A stretch of 64,000 nucleotides of DNA, taken from assembly GCA_033002965.1 (NCBI GenBank), contig JAURVB010014186.1, positions 1-64,000 on the forward strand. Reading direction: 5' to 3'. The notes beneath the pieces were generated by a model. The model searched no databases, was not told where the DNA came from, and saw only the letters and a list, made by a program, of their open reading frames with translations. Every line of letters starts with the position of its first letter. Positions within the stretch are counted from its first letter, which is position 1. Shown piece by piece: positions 24,106-34,484 of the stretch. Both the position numbers and the translations under genes were made by a program. Source of the stretch: Piper betle (taxonomy: Eukaryota; Streptophyta; Magnoliopsida; Piperales; Piperaceae).

Positions 24106-25626
24106 TTAATCCGGGTCAGAAGGTATAATCTCAGGGACATAACCATCAAGTTTCATTTCAACTGTAAGTTGATCAAGTAGGTTTCTGATCTCTCCAGACT
24201 GGTGTTGTGATTTATCTCCAGCTACGAATTCACTCACGCAGCCATTAATCTCAATGGAACTGAAGCCAGGTCTCTTTTTAACACCATGCTTCTTCATCGC
24301 CATCCTCACTTCCCCAGCATGATCCCACCTTCCGGCGGCCGCATATATATTAGATAAAAGCACATAGTTTGAGTCAGTCCGAGGCTCCAGTTCAAACAGA
24401 TAGCCCACCAATCTCTCGGCCAACTTAACATCTCCATGAACTCTACAAGCAGCCAGCAACGTACCCAAGATAACTTCATTTGGTTCGATGGGCATGTCTT
24501 CAACTACCTTAACGGCTTCGTCCAACTGCCCAACTCTACTGAGCAGATCAATGACACAACCGTAATGCTCGATTCTCGGCGGAATCCTATGAACCGTCCG
24601 CATCTCGTCATAATACCGAAGTCCCTCGGTAAGCAAACCACCATGGCTGCAAGCCGTGAGCACACCCGTGAAAGTCACTGCATCCGGCCTGAATCCTGCC
24701 TCTTGCATCATGACGAAGCGTTCAAGAGCATCTCTGGGACGCCCATTGATGGCAAAGCCAACGATAATCGAATTCCAAGACACTGCACTCCTCTCACGCA
24801 TTTGATCGAACACTTGGCTAGCTAAATCGACGAACCCACACCTAGAGTACATGTCGACGAGTGCATTGCAGAGCCTCACGTTGACGAGAAGGTCCTTCCT
24901 CAACGCAAACCTGTGCACCCACAACCCCGACCCGATTGCTCCCAAGTTGGCACAAGCAGTGAGCACCATCAACAACGTCACATAATCAGCATCCACTTCG
25001 CTCATCTGCATTTCCCGAAAACAATCAAGAGCCTCCTCGAAAAGACCGTTCTTCACCAGCCCGCCCATCAATGCTGTCCACGAGACCTTATCTCTGGTAG
25101 CCATGGCGTTGAACATCGAAGTCGCCATCTCCAAATCGCCGTTCCTGACGTACCCGTCGATCATTGCATTGAAAGTCACCGAGTTCTTGACAGCCATCCG
25201 GTCAAACACTCGCCTGGCCACGTCCATGCGGCCGCACTTGGCGTACAAGTCGACCACGGCCGTGCCCAGCTTCACGTCGTCGGCGTGGAAACCGAGTTTG
25301 CAGGCGTAGCCGTGGAGGGACGTGCCGAGGGCGAGGGCGGCGGCCGCGCCGGCGTCGGCGCAGGCGGAGAGGAGGGTGACGAGGGTGACATGATTGGGCC
25401 GGACGCCCGCCGATTTCATGTCGGAAAAGGCGCGGGCGGCCCCCGGGAGGGAGCCGCTGCGGCAATGGCGAGCGATTGAAGACGTCCATGCGACGACGTC
25501 GTCTGATCTCTGAGGAATATGAACGAATGGTTGTGGGGCGGGTTTGATGGCGTGGGGTGGAGGGGCGTGTAGCGAGTCCGGAAGTGGGGTATGATGAGGT
25601 CGAAGAGGAAGAGGGAGGGCAGCCAT
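24106..25626 (-). CDS. CLB19: CLB19-like chloroplast PPR protein (PLS class, E type)
   Basis: A single uninterrupted exon of 506 codons, as usual for PLS-class PPR genes. The N-terminus (about 1-45) is Pro/His/Leu-rich, resembling a plastid transit region. PPR motifs run from about residue 45 (VVAWTSSIARHCRSG) to about 400, e.g. VSWTALMGGLVKNGLFEEAL and VTFTGVLTACSHGGLLTEGL. These are followed by E/E+ motifs (LLAACRVHG, YVLLSNIYAAAGRWDHA, KKRPGFSSIEING). There is no DYW deaminase domain. Order, spacing and peptide identity along the whole length match Arabidopsis At1g05750 (CLB19/PDE247), for example LHGYACKLG, NSVTFNAMIDGY and PRIEHYGCVIDLLSRVGQLD. CLB19 is needed for C-to-U editing of plastid rpoA and clpP transcripts; transfer of that role is inference from orthology. 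The first exon half is very GC-rich. The start ATG at 25624-25626 is the first in frame. Confidence 0.9.
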   Translation of the reverse strand: MAALPLPLRPHHTPLPDSLHAPPPHAIKPAPQPFVHIPQRSDDVVAWTSSIARHCRSGSLPGAARAFSDMKSAGVRPNHVTLVTLLSACADAGAAAALALGTSLHGYACKLGFHADDVKLGTAVVDLYAKCGRMDVARRVFDRMAVKNSVTFNAMIDGYVRNGDLEMATSMFNAMATRDKVSWTALMGGLVKNGLFEEALDCFREMQMSEVDADYVTLLMVLTACANLGAIGSGLWVHRFALRKDLLVNVRLCNALVDMYSRCGFVDLASQVFDQMRERSAVSWNSIIVGFAINGRPRDALERFVMMQEAGFRPDAVTFTGVLTACSHGGLLTEGLRYYDEMRTVHRIPPRIEHYGCVIDLLSRVGQLDEAVKVVEDMPIEPNEVILGTLLAACRVHGDVKLAERLVGYLFELEPRTDSNYVLLSNIYAAAGRWDHAGEVRMAMKKHGVKKRPGFSSIEINGCVSEFVAGDKSQHQSGEIRNLLDQLTVEMKLDGYVPEIIPSDPD

Positions 25627-26617
25627 GAACGAGCATCACAGAAGTCTAATGGAGGGAAGGCTGTAAAAGGAGGAGAAAATGTAGCCTCCCCCACGAAAGA
25701 AGGGGCGTTTGAAGACTTTACATGCCATTTGAATAACATAAGAGCAAAATAACAAATCTCATAATAAACTCTAAATAACTGCATCTTCTAATTCATTATT
25801 CAATGGACATAACAAATCATTAATATTATTCTATCTTAGAGAGTTGAGTTAGGGAAATTAGTACACCTTGTCACGCCTTAATTCTTCAAAGACTGTCCCT
25901 CAAAATCTTATACTTAGCTTTAAAATACCTTGTGATTGATTGAAGAAGCGCACCTTGTGTCACTCAAGGCATGTAAAAAGGTGCACATACCCATATCTAG
26001 ACTCCACCGTAATTGCATGCCTTTACACCAAATCATCAACGTAGAATGATATTTTGAACAAGGCACATTGCATGGTGAGCAACGACTCGTGTGTGTGCCC
26101 AGCAGATCATAAAACGAAAAAGCTGACATGTGACTAAAGGCCTGCTATATTACTTTGAAAGTAATACGAACAACCGGACTTAAGTGTATGGATATACACA
26201 TTTGTACAGTAAGAAGCCGATAGAGTCATCCACCAAGCTAAATCGTTATGAGGACAAATAAATAAAACAAAATGAGGAAGAGGGGCCATTTCGAGTGAGC
26301 TGGCATCAAGCCTTGACGAAACAAAGTAAGCTTTGGGCGTCGCTAATTGGCGCAGGAAGGGCGCGGCGCCAGATTCCTAAGCCCAAGCTCCAAGCAGCCG
26401 CCGCCAAACTACGGCGCTGGTCCCACAAGGCGCGCCACGTACGGCGTACGCTAGCTCCCACCACCACCCCCGGCCCACCACAAACGCAGGCAAAAAAAAA
26501 AAAGTGGCCGTACCCTTTCTTCACCACCACCACCACCATCCCAATCTCTTCAAAACCTGCTGCTGCCGCCGACGTTGCCGTCTCATTCGTCGGCGGCAGC
26601 GATCGCAATCCCCGACC
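25627..26617. promoter_or_regulatory. Shared divergent promoter interval, CLB19-like / NHL genes
   Basis: About 990 bases separate the two start codons on opposite strands, so both promoters must lie here unless leader exons extend further. The right third is C/A-rich with CCACCACCACC and a run of A near 26490, probably the NHL leader. No single TATA box stands out for either gene. Confidence 0.5.
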
Positions 26618-27455
26618 ATGGCCGGGGAGGCGCCCCTTCGACCACCGCCGACGGCAATGGTCATCTCCATTACGCCAACCAGCAGCAGCACCAGCACTAC
26701 CAGCCTCGGCGGTCGTCATCGTCGTCAGTTGCGGCCTCCTTCAAGGGGTGCTGCTGCTGCCTCTTCCTCCTCCTGGTATTCCTGGCGCTGCTGGTGACCG
26801 CCGTCGCCCTCGTCGTGTTCTTCGCTCTGAAGCCGAAGAAGCCGCAGTTCGAGCTGCAGCAGGTGTCGGTCCACTACCTCATCTTCACCACCTCCTCCGC
26901 CGCTACCTACCTGAGCCTCAACATATCCCTGCTCTTCACCGCCTCCAACCCCAACAAGGTGGGGATCAAGTACAGCCCAGCCGACCTGTACGTGATGTAC
27001 AAGGGCGTCCCCCTCGGCGTCGCGCGCGTGCCCGCCTTCTTCCAACCCCCACAGCCGCAGCTCCTTCTCCGCCGGCGTCGCCGTCGACCGCCTCGACGTC
27101 TCCATGGTTAACGCTGCCGACCTCGTCCGTGACGCCGCCGTCAACGACCGCGTCGACCTCAACGTCGTCGGCGACGTCGCCGCCCGGATTCGAGTCCTCC
27201 ACATCAACACACCGAAAGTCAAGGTTAGCTCCTCCTCACTGCACCCGCTCTTTTTTCGTATTTATCTATTTATTTATTATTATTATTATTTCTCATTTTA
27301 CCCCCAAAATTTCGATTATACCCAATTTTTTCATAAACAGCTCACTTTTACATGATTATGATGTATTAGTAAATTATATAATCAAGGAAAATTAGCATGA
27401 CTAGGAACTGATCGATGTCGACAGTTAGCTTGGAAAGATCATTTTTATTAATGAA

Positions 27456-27492
<37 letters not shown>

Positions 27493-27996
27493 GTGATAAC
27501 CGTGTAAAAAGGGTGTCTAATTTGTAAGTGAAAGTAGTGCTGGTAGAAAGACTTGAGAGAGACGAATTGAGGATCATGTGAATTATGTCGTCGGTGGCTT
27601 TCATTTTTCTTGCACGCCGAACGATGGACATGAGAGTTATATGCCGTGGGCCCCAAAGGGGTGCCCCCGACGGCCTTCGTGGTGGGCCGGCGGCGTCTTT
27701 TGGGGAATGGAGGCGCCATGGCGAGCCTTGCCATCGTCAATTATAGAGCAACACAAAATTCTCCCTTTTTTCTTTCTTCTAACTTTTGAATCCGTCGTCG
27801 TTGATAGCTCATAGTTCGTTCCCAATTACTCAATTATTTTTATTAAAAATGCCAGTCAGTTGTTGTATAAATAGTAGGGGAGGTTCTAACAAGGGTGGTG
27901 GTTATGCAGGCATCGGTGTACTGTACCATAGTGATAAGCCCCAGGAGACAGTCTCTGACTTATAAGCAGTGTGGTGTGGACGGACTCAGCGTCTGA
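26618..27996 (+). CDS. NHL / LEA_2 membrane protein, At2g01080-like
   Basis: Exon 1 is 26618-27223 and exon 2 is 27910-27996 (TGA 27994-27996). Features in order: short hydrophilic N-terminus; Ser run followed by FKGCCCC; one membrane span (LFLLLVFLALLVTAVALVVF); the PKKPQFELQQ linker; and the LEA_2 beta-sandwich with LNISLLFTASNPNKVGIKY, YVMYKGVPLG, VDRLDVSM and NAADLVRDAAVNDRVDLNV. Exon 2 encodes ISPRRQSLTYKQCGVDGLSV, the invariant end of this subfamily. It matches the Arabidopsis At2g01080 group of NDR1/HIN1-like LEA hydroxyproline-rich glycoproteins, plasma-membrane proteins of unsettled function. Two single-base defects break the frame. The C-run 26633-26636 is one base short between MAGEAP and STTADGNG, and the C-run 27046-27050 is one base long after VPAFFQ. 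All else is conserved, so consensus error is plausible; otherwise it is a recent pseudogene. Confidence 0.8.
27458..27492. repeat. (TTA)n microsatellite in the NHL intron
   Basis: About 12 TTA/ATT units in the single intron; a shorter run lies at 27276-27291. Confidence 0.9.
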
Positions 27997-30900
27997 CGAC
28001 CTCCCAGCAAGCCACTCACCTTCCCCTTCTACCCTCCTCTTCTCTTCATTTATTCCAGTTGAAATGTGAAAATTTTTAGTGGTGTTTCATTTACATAGCC
28101 TTCACTGTTTTTGTGGGGTTTGTGGTCACATCCCAACCCAGAGAATTGCCGTGGACAAATGGAGAAAATGTGTTCTGAATCTGGCCAATCAAAGCAATGG
28201 AAATGAGGCACTCTCAACTGTGATGTGCAATTATGGATGGGTACATCAGCATAGAACTCGCAATTGGTTATAAATTGATTTGATATGAGGAACGCAACAC
28301 AAGTTATGCTTCGAGGCGAAGGAAAGGGAGACGTTGGCATGCACGTGAATACATGGGGGCGTGACAATTGACATTATATATGCTACTAGTAATACCTTCA
28401 TTTGTAACTTTCCAGATAAAAAGGGCCAAGTGAGCCTACAAATCGGATTCTTTCTTTTTGGGTTATATGGCAGGCGACTCTATTCCCATTAAACGGTGTA
28501 AGAAGATGAGTAGATCTTGTAAGACTATGGAATGGAGTGTAACAGTTGTAATGCAATTGTATTTTGTGCTGATTAACAAGATGAGTAGATCTGTAGGTGG
28601 TATCTTAATGCGTTATCATGCTATAATGTCTTGTCTTAATGTGCCACATACAACTGCGAAAATGCCAAAGAGGCGTTATTATTTTCCTTATAAAGATATA
28701 ATATATCCTAATAAAAAAATATATTTTGATGAAGAAAAGCAAAATGTAGTGCGCAGAATTGTAGGTTACAGAGTATGAGACATGAGATTGAGATCACGTG
28801 CATTAAATTGTTTTTAATTTAAAGCATTTGTGATGCCACTTTTCCACTAAACAATTGGAAAGATAAATATGCTTACAAAGTTTTGCGTCTTAAGTTCATA
28901 AACCTTCACCACTTTCTAGTTAGTGACAACTCAGTTTTAAAAGAAACAGGCTGAGTAAAGATTATCCTCAAATCTTTTGATATTGCATGTGTAGACGCCC
29001 ATGTACCATGAACAATTATCTTATTGGTCTTAATTGGATAGAATTTTTTAAAATTAAAAAAAACTGCCTTTAAATGTTATTCTGATGGTATACATACATC
29101 GATCATTTCCGTTGAATTTTATGGGGCTTGGATTAGGATGCAAAAATTCCCATTTTCTTTTCACTTATCTTGCCCCCCCAAAAAAATCATCTTGTGTTTC
29201 TTTTTAGAGAAAATATATATCTTCGCGATCCTTTGCAATAAAAAAATATGTTTTTTGTTCAACATTTTAAATAAAAGAAGTTTTGATATCGCCGGGAGTA
29301 TATAAAGTTTTGTAGGTAACCTTGTAATAATGGATCTTGAATCGGGCCAGTTTGTAACTAGGAGTGAGAAGGGATCAGTTTGTTTTAGCTGGGCATGATC
29401 ACTTCACAGTCACTTCGTCAATGCCCAGTGGCTGTTTAACTTGTGTCTTGTTGCCAACAAAACAAGGGAAGATGTAATGGGTAAGTTCTATTTCGAGAAT
29501 GAGGCCTTGACAGCAAAGGTATTTAAGATTATACGAAGATCTAACTTAAATTTGTGAAAGAAAAAAATTTTAGTGAGGGCACGAGAGGAAGAAACTTTTT
29601 AGGGAGAGCACAAGGAGGAAGCAGTTGTAATTTGTAGGTCAACACACTCAAATAAATCTCGGAGTTGATGGCCGAGACTGGCGAACACCAAAGCATTAAT
29701 ATTCAGTATTATCAATTCAAATGTCACAAGTGCACTCAGATACGTTTTTAAAATTAATAAATTAAATAAAGCATATACATGCATTTTGAAGTTGTGTAGG
29801 GCACCTTGAAAATTCTATTCCATGTAAGTAAATAACTTTTTTATGAGGTCAAGTTTAGCCAATTTTGGTGTGATGGCAAAAGATTTTAACAACTGTGTTG
29901 TCAAAACTAGGGAAAAAATAAAGTTCACGAAACAAATAAGACCGATCGAGCTGGCCATCAGTTCGTCGGAAGGAAGGCGTACCTACATCTCTGATTCCCA
30001 TAGCCGAGCCCGTGGGTTGAGTTGATAGAAGACGATAGGATGTATATCAATCAATACATGAACAGTATTAACAATCAAAGTGAATAGTGCAGTCCTCAGC
30101 CATAGACCCACGAAGAAGAATACATACGTTAATTAACACCTGAAGCACCAAACAAGTTTTTGCAATATCTATATCAAATTATCAAGTACGACTCAGCTTC
30201 CCCCTTTTATTGAGAGATCTTGAGTTTGATTCTTTGCATCTAGAGCAGATTTTAAACTCTTTTGGCCGTCTTAATTTGTATTCGGGAGGCCAACAATGTT
30301 CTAACATTCCATGTACGAATTCCAAAAAATTAACGGAAATACTCAAGTATTGTATAAAGCGTGTACTCCGTAAAAAAGCTCGTCGACGGCCCACTCCAAA
30401 CAAAACATTAGGCCTTAATTTTAACTTTCGGGATGGACATATATAGATATAATTCATGTTGTCATGAATACTGAATTTTGTCAGGAGTGGTGATCAAATG
30501 AATTTCAGGTATACTTTTAGGAAGCATGTAGTTGGAGGCGGCACTGGACAATATTCAAGTCAATGTATATCGGCATCCACCCATTCAAGCAATATTCATG
30601 ACTTCATCTGAAGTTGGCCTTTGCACTTCTTCGTGATAAAGCAATAACATTAATGCCTCCATCTCTTGTGCTTTTCACTCGTAGCTAGTCTCTGATCGAA
30701 GCTGCGAGAAAGCTACTGCACCATGCACAAATGAACTCCCTCGGCTAGCTCCATTGAGAAGATTGATCGGATTGCTAGGCACAGACCATGAGGTAGAAGT
30801 AGATGCAATTAAAACAATATGTCAGCCTGCTCAGGAGATTTTCACAAATATCATCTCATTCAAAACCAACGAATCACTGATCAATTTATTCAAGGCAAAG

Positions 30901-31910
30901 TTTCAACTACAGCTAGTCTTCCCCTTCTATAATTGTCAAGTTATGACACCTTTCATTCACTTCATGATCATGTGACACTTGTATCAGTTCTTTAATCCCC
31001 TAATCCCCAAAACATAGAAAAACCCAAAAGAAACGATTAAATTTCCCGATTGTCATTACTCCCTCAGACAACGCAGTGATTGTCAATGTATTTTTGACAA
31101 TGTGTATCAGAACACCAATAGACAGCTGCTTCAATTCTTCTACAATTTGTACGGAAGCGATTTTTTTCTGTTTCATCTTTTAAAAACAATTAGTTTTGTT
31201 TCTCATATTTCCATGTTTGTGAATGACAGGCAAGCTAGAACACATACAATTTAAGAACCGAAATATTTTTCATGAGTACCATACTACAAAATTAGCAATC
31301 GAACAAAAAATCTCATGCTTCGCGTGGACAATTTGACAATGAGCGGAACGTATTACTGCCTTTGAGAAGAAGATTGCCCAAAATTGCTGTAGAAACACAC
31401 TGGCCTGAAGCCTTGGAAATAAAATTTTCTCCGTACTAATAAAACGTAGACATGTGTATGGAAGACAAATTTTATGTAGAGAGTGCAACACCAACAATAT
31501 ATATGTGAAAAAAAACAATAAGAGGAGAAATCCAGTGGAGTTGCGATTCCAGTTGAGTGCAGATTATTAGCCGGTCACTACAAGAAAAAACTACCGAAGA
31601 CACCGAGCAAGAAGATCAAACAAGAAAAACTATATGTATGGATCAAAAGACACAGTCGTTCAAACTAATATTCGCTAAAATGCCCATTTTACTACCTAGT
31701 AATATGTATAGTAAGATTTTCCATGTTAAAAATGGCTTAACATAAATTAAAAACTAAGGAATAATTAAATATGTCATGAGTACGTACCTTAAATAATACA
31801 TTAGCTACATCATGGGAAAACCTGTTGAAGAAGGTAAGTTCGCGTGTTTGTATATTCGAGATTTTGAGTTGAACTCAATCAAGAAAACAGACCAAGAAAT
31901 TAGGCGAGGA
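27997..31910. other. Intergenic DNA between the NHL gene and the MIR166 cluster
   Basis: The first few hundred bases are the NHL 3' flank. The remainder is AT-rich without a recognisable gene. Open frames at 28458-28778 and 30182-30457 show no family features. A CACTA-type terminal sequence lies at 31576-31588. Confidence 0.5.
31576..31588. mobile_element. Possible CACTA transposon terminus
   Basis: CACTACAAGAAAA is the typical outer end of plant CACTA (En/Spm) elements. No matching inverted end or 3-base target duplication was found nearby, so this is at best a relic. Confidence 0.25.
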
Positions 31911-32040
31911 TCGGTTGAGTAGGACGAAGCCTGGTCCGAAGTAAGGGCGACAAATCAGAGAGTAGTTTAAACTCAAAAAAGATCTCATGATCAGAATCGC
32001 CCACTACTTCGAGCCAGACAACGATCCCCACATCCAACCC
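31911..32040 (-). ncRNA. MIR166: MIR166 hairpin, second of the cluster (variant mature sequence)
   Basis: On the minus strand the 3' arm carries TCGGACCAGGCTTCGTCC (5' end at 31939), a miR165/166-family sequence with G at position 15 instead of A. The 5' arm carries GATCGTTGTCTGGCTCGA (within 32009-32029), the miR166* side. The stem extends outward (GGTTGGATGTGG against CTACTCAACC) and inward (TCGAAGTAGTGGGCGA against TCGCCCTTACTTCGG). Position 15 G faces a C in the star where the canonical pair is A-U, so the base pair is kept. miR166 guides cleavage of HD-ZIP III mRNAs controlling leaf polarity and meristems. This hairpin lies 28 bases 3' of hairpin 1 and is probably on the same primary transcript. 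Confidence 0.85.
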
Positions 32041-32068
32041 AAGCAGCTTAATATTGTAGGTAAAAAAT

Positions 32069-32187
32069 AAAAGGTCAAGTTCAAAGGAATGAAGCCTGGT
32101 CCGACGCCTTCGATCTCTTCTTACCCATCCACGATAGAGCTCAACGAGCGTCGACCCAGCCAAACATTCCCCTCAACAAAACCTTTT
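32069..32187 (-). ncRNA. MIR166: MIR166 hairpin, first of the cluster
   Basis: On the minus strand the 3' arm contains TCGGACCAGGCTTCATTCC followed by TT (mature 21-mer 32084-32104), a perfect miR166 sequence. The 5' arm GGAATGTTTGGCTGGGTCGA (32151-32170) pairs with it apart from a small internal loop and one bulged G. The stem continues outward (AAAAGGT...TTGAGGGGAATG with CATTCC...AACTTGACCTTTT). The loop is about 46 bases. The arrangement of star on the 5' arm, microRNA on the 3' arm and pairing beyond the duplex meets plant microRNA criteria. Targets are HD-ZIP III transcripts (PHB/PHV/REV type). Confidence 0.93.
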
Positions 32188-32391
32188 CCATCGTTTCAAC
32201 AAAATATTGGGCAGACTCCTCTTCGGCGGCCTCATCAAGCATTGAGATCATCTTGCTGGCTGATGAGAGCAGCTCTCGTGAAGAAGATAATAAAAGACAG
32301 AGTCAAGAGAGAAGGTGAAGGAATGAATGAGTGAATGAGTGAAATTGGGATGTGGTTTATGAAGAGTAAAGCTCGCACCGGCTGCCAAAGG

Positions 32392-32402
32392 TATATATAT
32401 AT
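32392..32402 (-). promoter_or_regulatory. TATA box for the MIR166 cluster
   Basis: TATATATATAT lies about 205 bases upstream of hairpin 1 on the minus strand and is followed downstream by CCTTTGGCAGCCGG. This is a plausible Pol II core promoter putting the start near 32360; it is positional inference. Confidence 0.5.
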
Positions 32403-34187
32403 TTGTGTCCTATATAATAACACTCCCACCAGTCCCCAGCACCCAGCACCCTAACTACCATTTTGGACTAAATAATCATGCAGTCAATATTTAAACTTCA
32501 ATGCTATAGCTCTATATACGTTCATGAGCATGTATAACTTAGTTTGTATAATGCATACACCTCCTACGTACATAAACATATATACAAAACTGAGAACACT
32601 GGGTAGTGATGCGGATCATCGAAAGTAAACAGTGCACACTCTGACATTAGATTGGTAGCTCTTTCATTTCCCAAGCTGCGGTAAGTCGATAAATATCATC
32701 ATCACCCTATTATTATTACCTTCTTCTCCTCGCCTTGTGTACAGGGCCCGCGGTGGAGGGCATGTAGGTGTCGGCGACCGAGGAGGAGGTTGCATTGTTG
32801 CTCCGTATAACGAGGGAGAGGCAGTAAATGCAGCGGACGTAGACCCGTCCAAACCGTCAATGCATGCCAGGCCAGCCCACCAACCTGTCCGCCAGTCAAA
32901 CCCATGCATCCAGTCACATATTGGCGGCGAGTGCCGAGACTTGAACGTACGGTTACCAAAAATAGTGGCCCCTTTCCATTTCAATTTCAATGTTTCGGGG
33001 CTCTCGGACTTATATAAGGATTGCTCATATACAGGGTGTATTGAGCCGAGTTTTAGAGTGTATTATTTACATCAAATTTTTCATTATATATAGATACATC
33101 TAATCCGTAATCAAAGTATATATAGACTGGTATTGTTGAGCCCCATCGCGTCGCGTCTGGAGTCTACACAAAACAAACGACTTGAAAGAGCGAGTGCTAC
33201 AAGGCAAGGCAAGGCAAGGGGGATGAGAAGCGGATACAAAAGGCCTGGCTGCGCACGTGGTCCGATTAAATGCCCGAAAGAGGGCGTCATCTTCGAGGAG
33301 CGGCCTTTTTGGATGGAGGCCACCACCACCAAATCACCAAAAAGGCATAATTATGACTCCATCATAATGCCCTTGTTCTCCAGTTTGTCTGTGTGAAACT
33401 CAACGGCGTGTTTTCCGCGCTCACACATTGCCACTGAAATTGCTCTCTTCGTTAATAAAATACTCTGTGTATTATTTCAAAAAAATTGAAGGATTTAAAC
33501 GATGGTAAAATAATAAAAAAAGTGTTCTTTTCACACAGCACAATCGTGTTACAAATAAACAAAAATTAACTCATTCGGATAAATAGATTTTGTTAGAAAA
33601 TTTTGAAATCTAAAATCTCCCACCAAGAGAGTTCAAAAGAGAGTTAATTGTTTATAAGTACTTATACCAGTTTGTCATTATATGGTTTACTACACAAAAA
33701 ATGACAACATGGCAACTAAGAAATAAGAACGCACCGCCAATCTTTGAATGTAAGTCATTAGTTGTCATGATTCATGCAATATTAATATATATAATATATA
33801 TATATATATATTAATTTATTTATCTTTTTATTTACCAATTCTTTAATAAATTTGAGTCTTTCTTAGTTGGTTTCGTAGTTTAGTTGGAGTCTTATTTAGA
33901 TCTTGTCTACTATAAGAATAAGCCTTATTAAGACTTCGATTTAATTAGGAATTTCATTGTATTTTCGAATATATTATTAGGCCTATTTCTAATATTGGTC
34001 AAATTATGACTTTTTAAGGAGATATTTGGTCTCTATTAAATGAGTTTTCTTAGGCGTAGGTTGGTACCTTGTATCGCCATGTTTATTTACTTACAGTGGT
34101 GGTCGATTTTCCATATGACATGGGAAGCGAACAAGTGAACTCATTTTAAGAGCTGGACTTTTTCTTAATCGAAGATATAAGTTATGC

Positions 34188-34484
34188 CAGGCTCCGTTTG
34201 ATTATAATAAAATAAATAAATAAAAATCTATGATATCTATAAATAATAATTCACAGCAGAAATATTGATATTCTACAAAAAAAATATTTTTTAGTCGTTT
34301 TATGACAAGATGCAAGTTAGACTTTCACCAAATAGACCCCAATAAAATTTCATCACAATAAAATTAGATATTCTTTTGCGTAAAAATAATTTACATCTCC
34401 CATTTACATCATAAATAATTTATTGCAAATTATATTTAAAAATTTCACACATTTTATATCATCGTTCTAACAAACCAGACCCTG
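34188..34484. mobile_element. MITE-like element with imperfect terminal inverted repeats
   Basis: The left end CAGGCTCCGTTTGATTAT matches the reverse complement of the right end (CAGGGTCTGGTTTGTTAG) at most positions. The interior is AT-rich and non-coding. No target-site duplication is convincing, so the superfamily is left open. Confidence 0.45.

Noticed and set aside
26295..27395. 366-residue open frame and several antisense frames over the NHL exon
   Set aside because: Shadow frames of a GC-rich exon; only the frame with FKGCCCC and the LEA_2 motifs is conserved, and it joins the correct second exon.
28458..28778. 106-residue open frame
   Set aside because: No family resemblance, no promoter or splice context, AT-rich composition like surrounding intergenic DNA.
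32089..32334. 81-residue plus-strand open frame
   Set aside because: Antisense to the MIR166 hairpins; the sequence is explained by the microRNA precursor.
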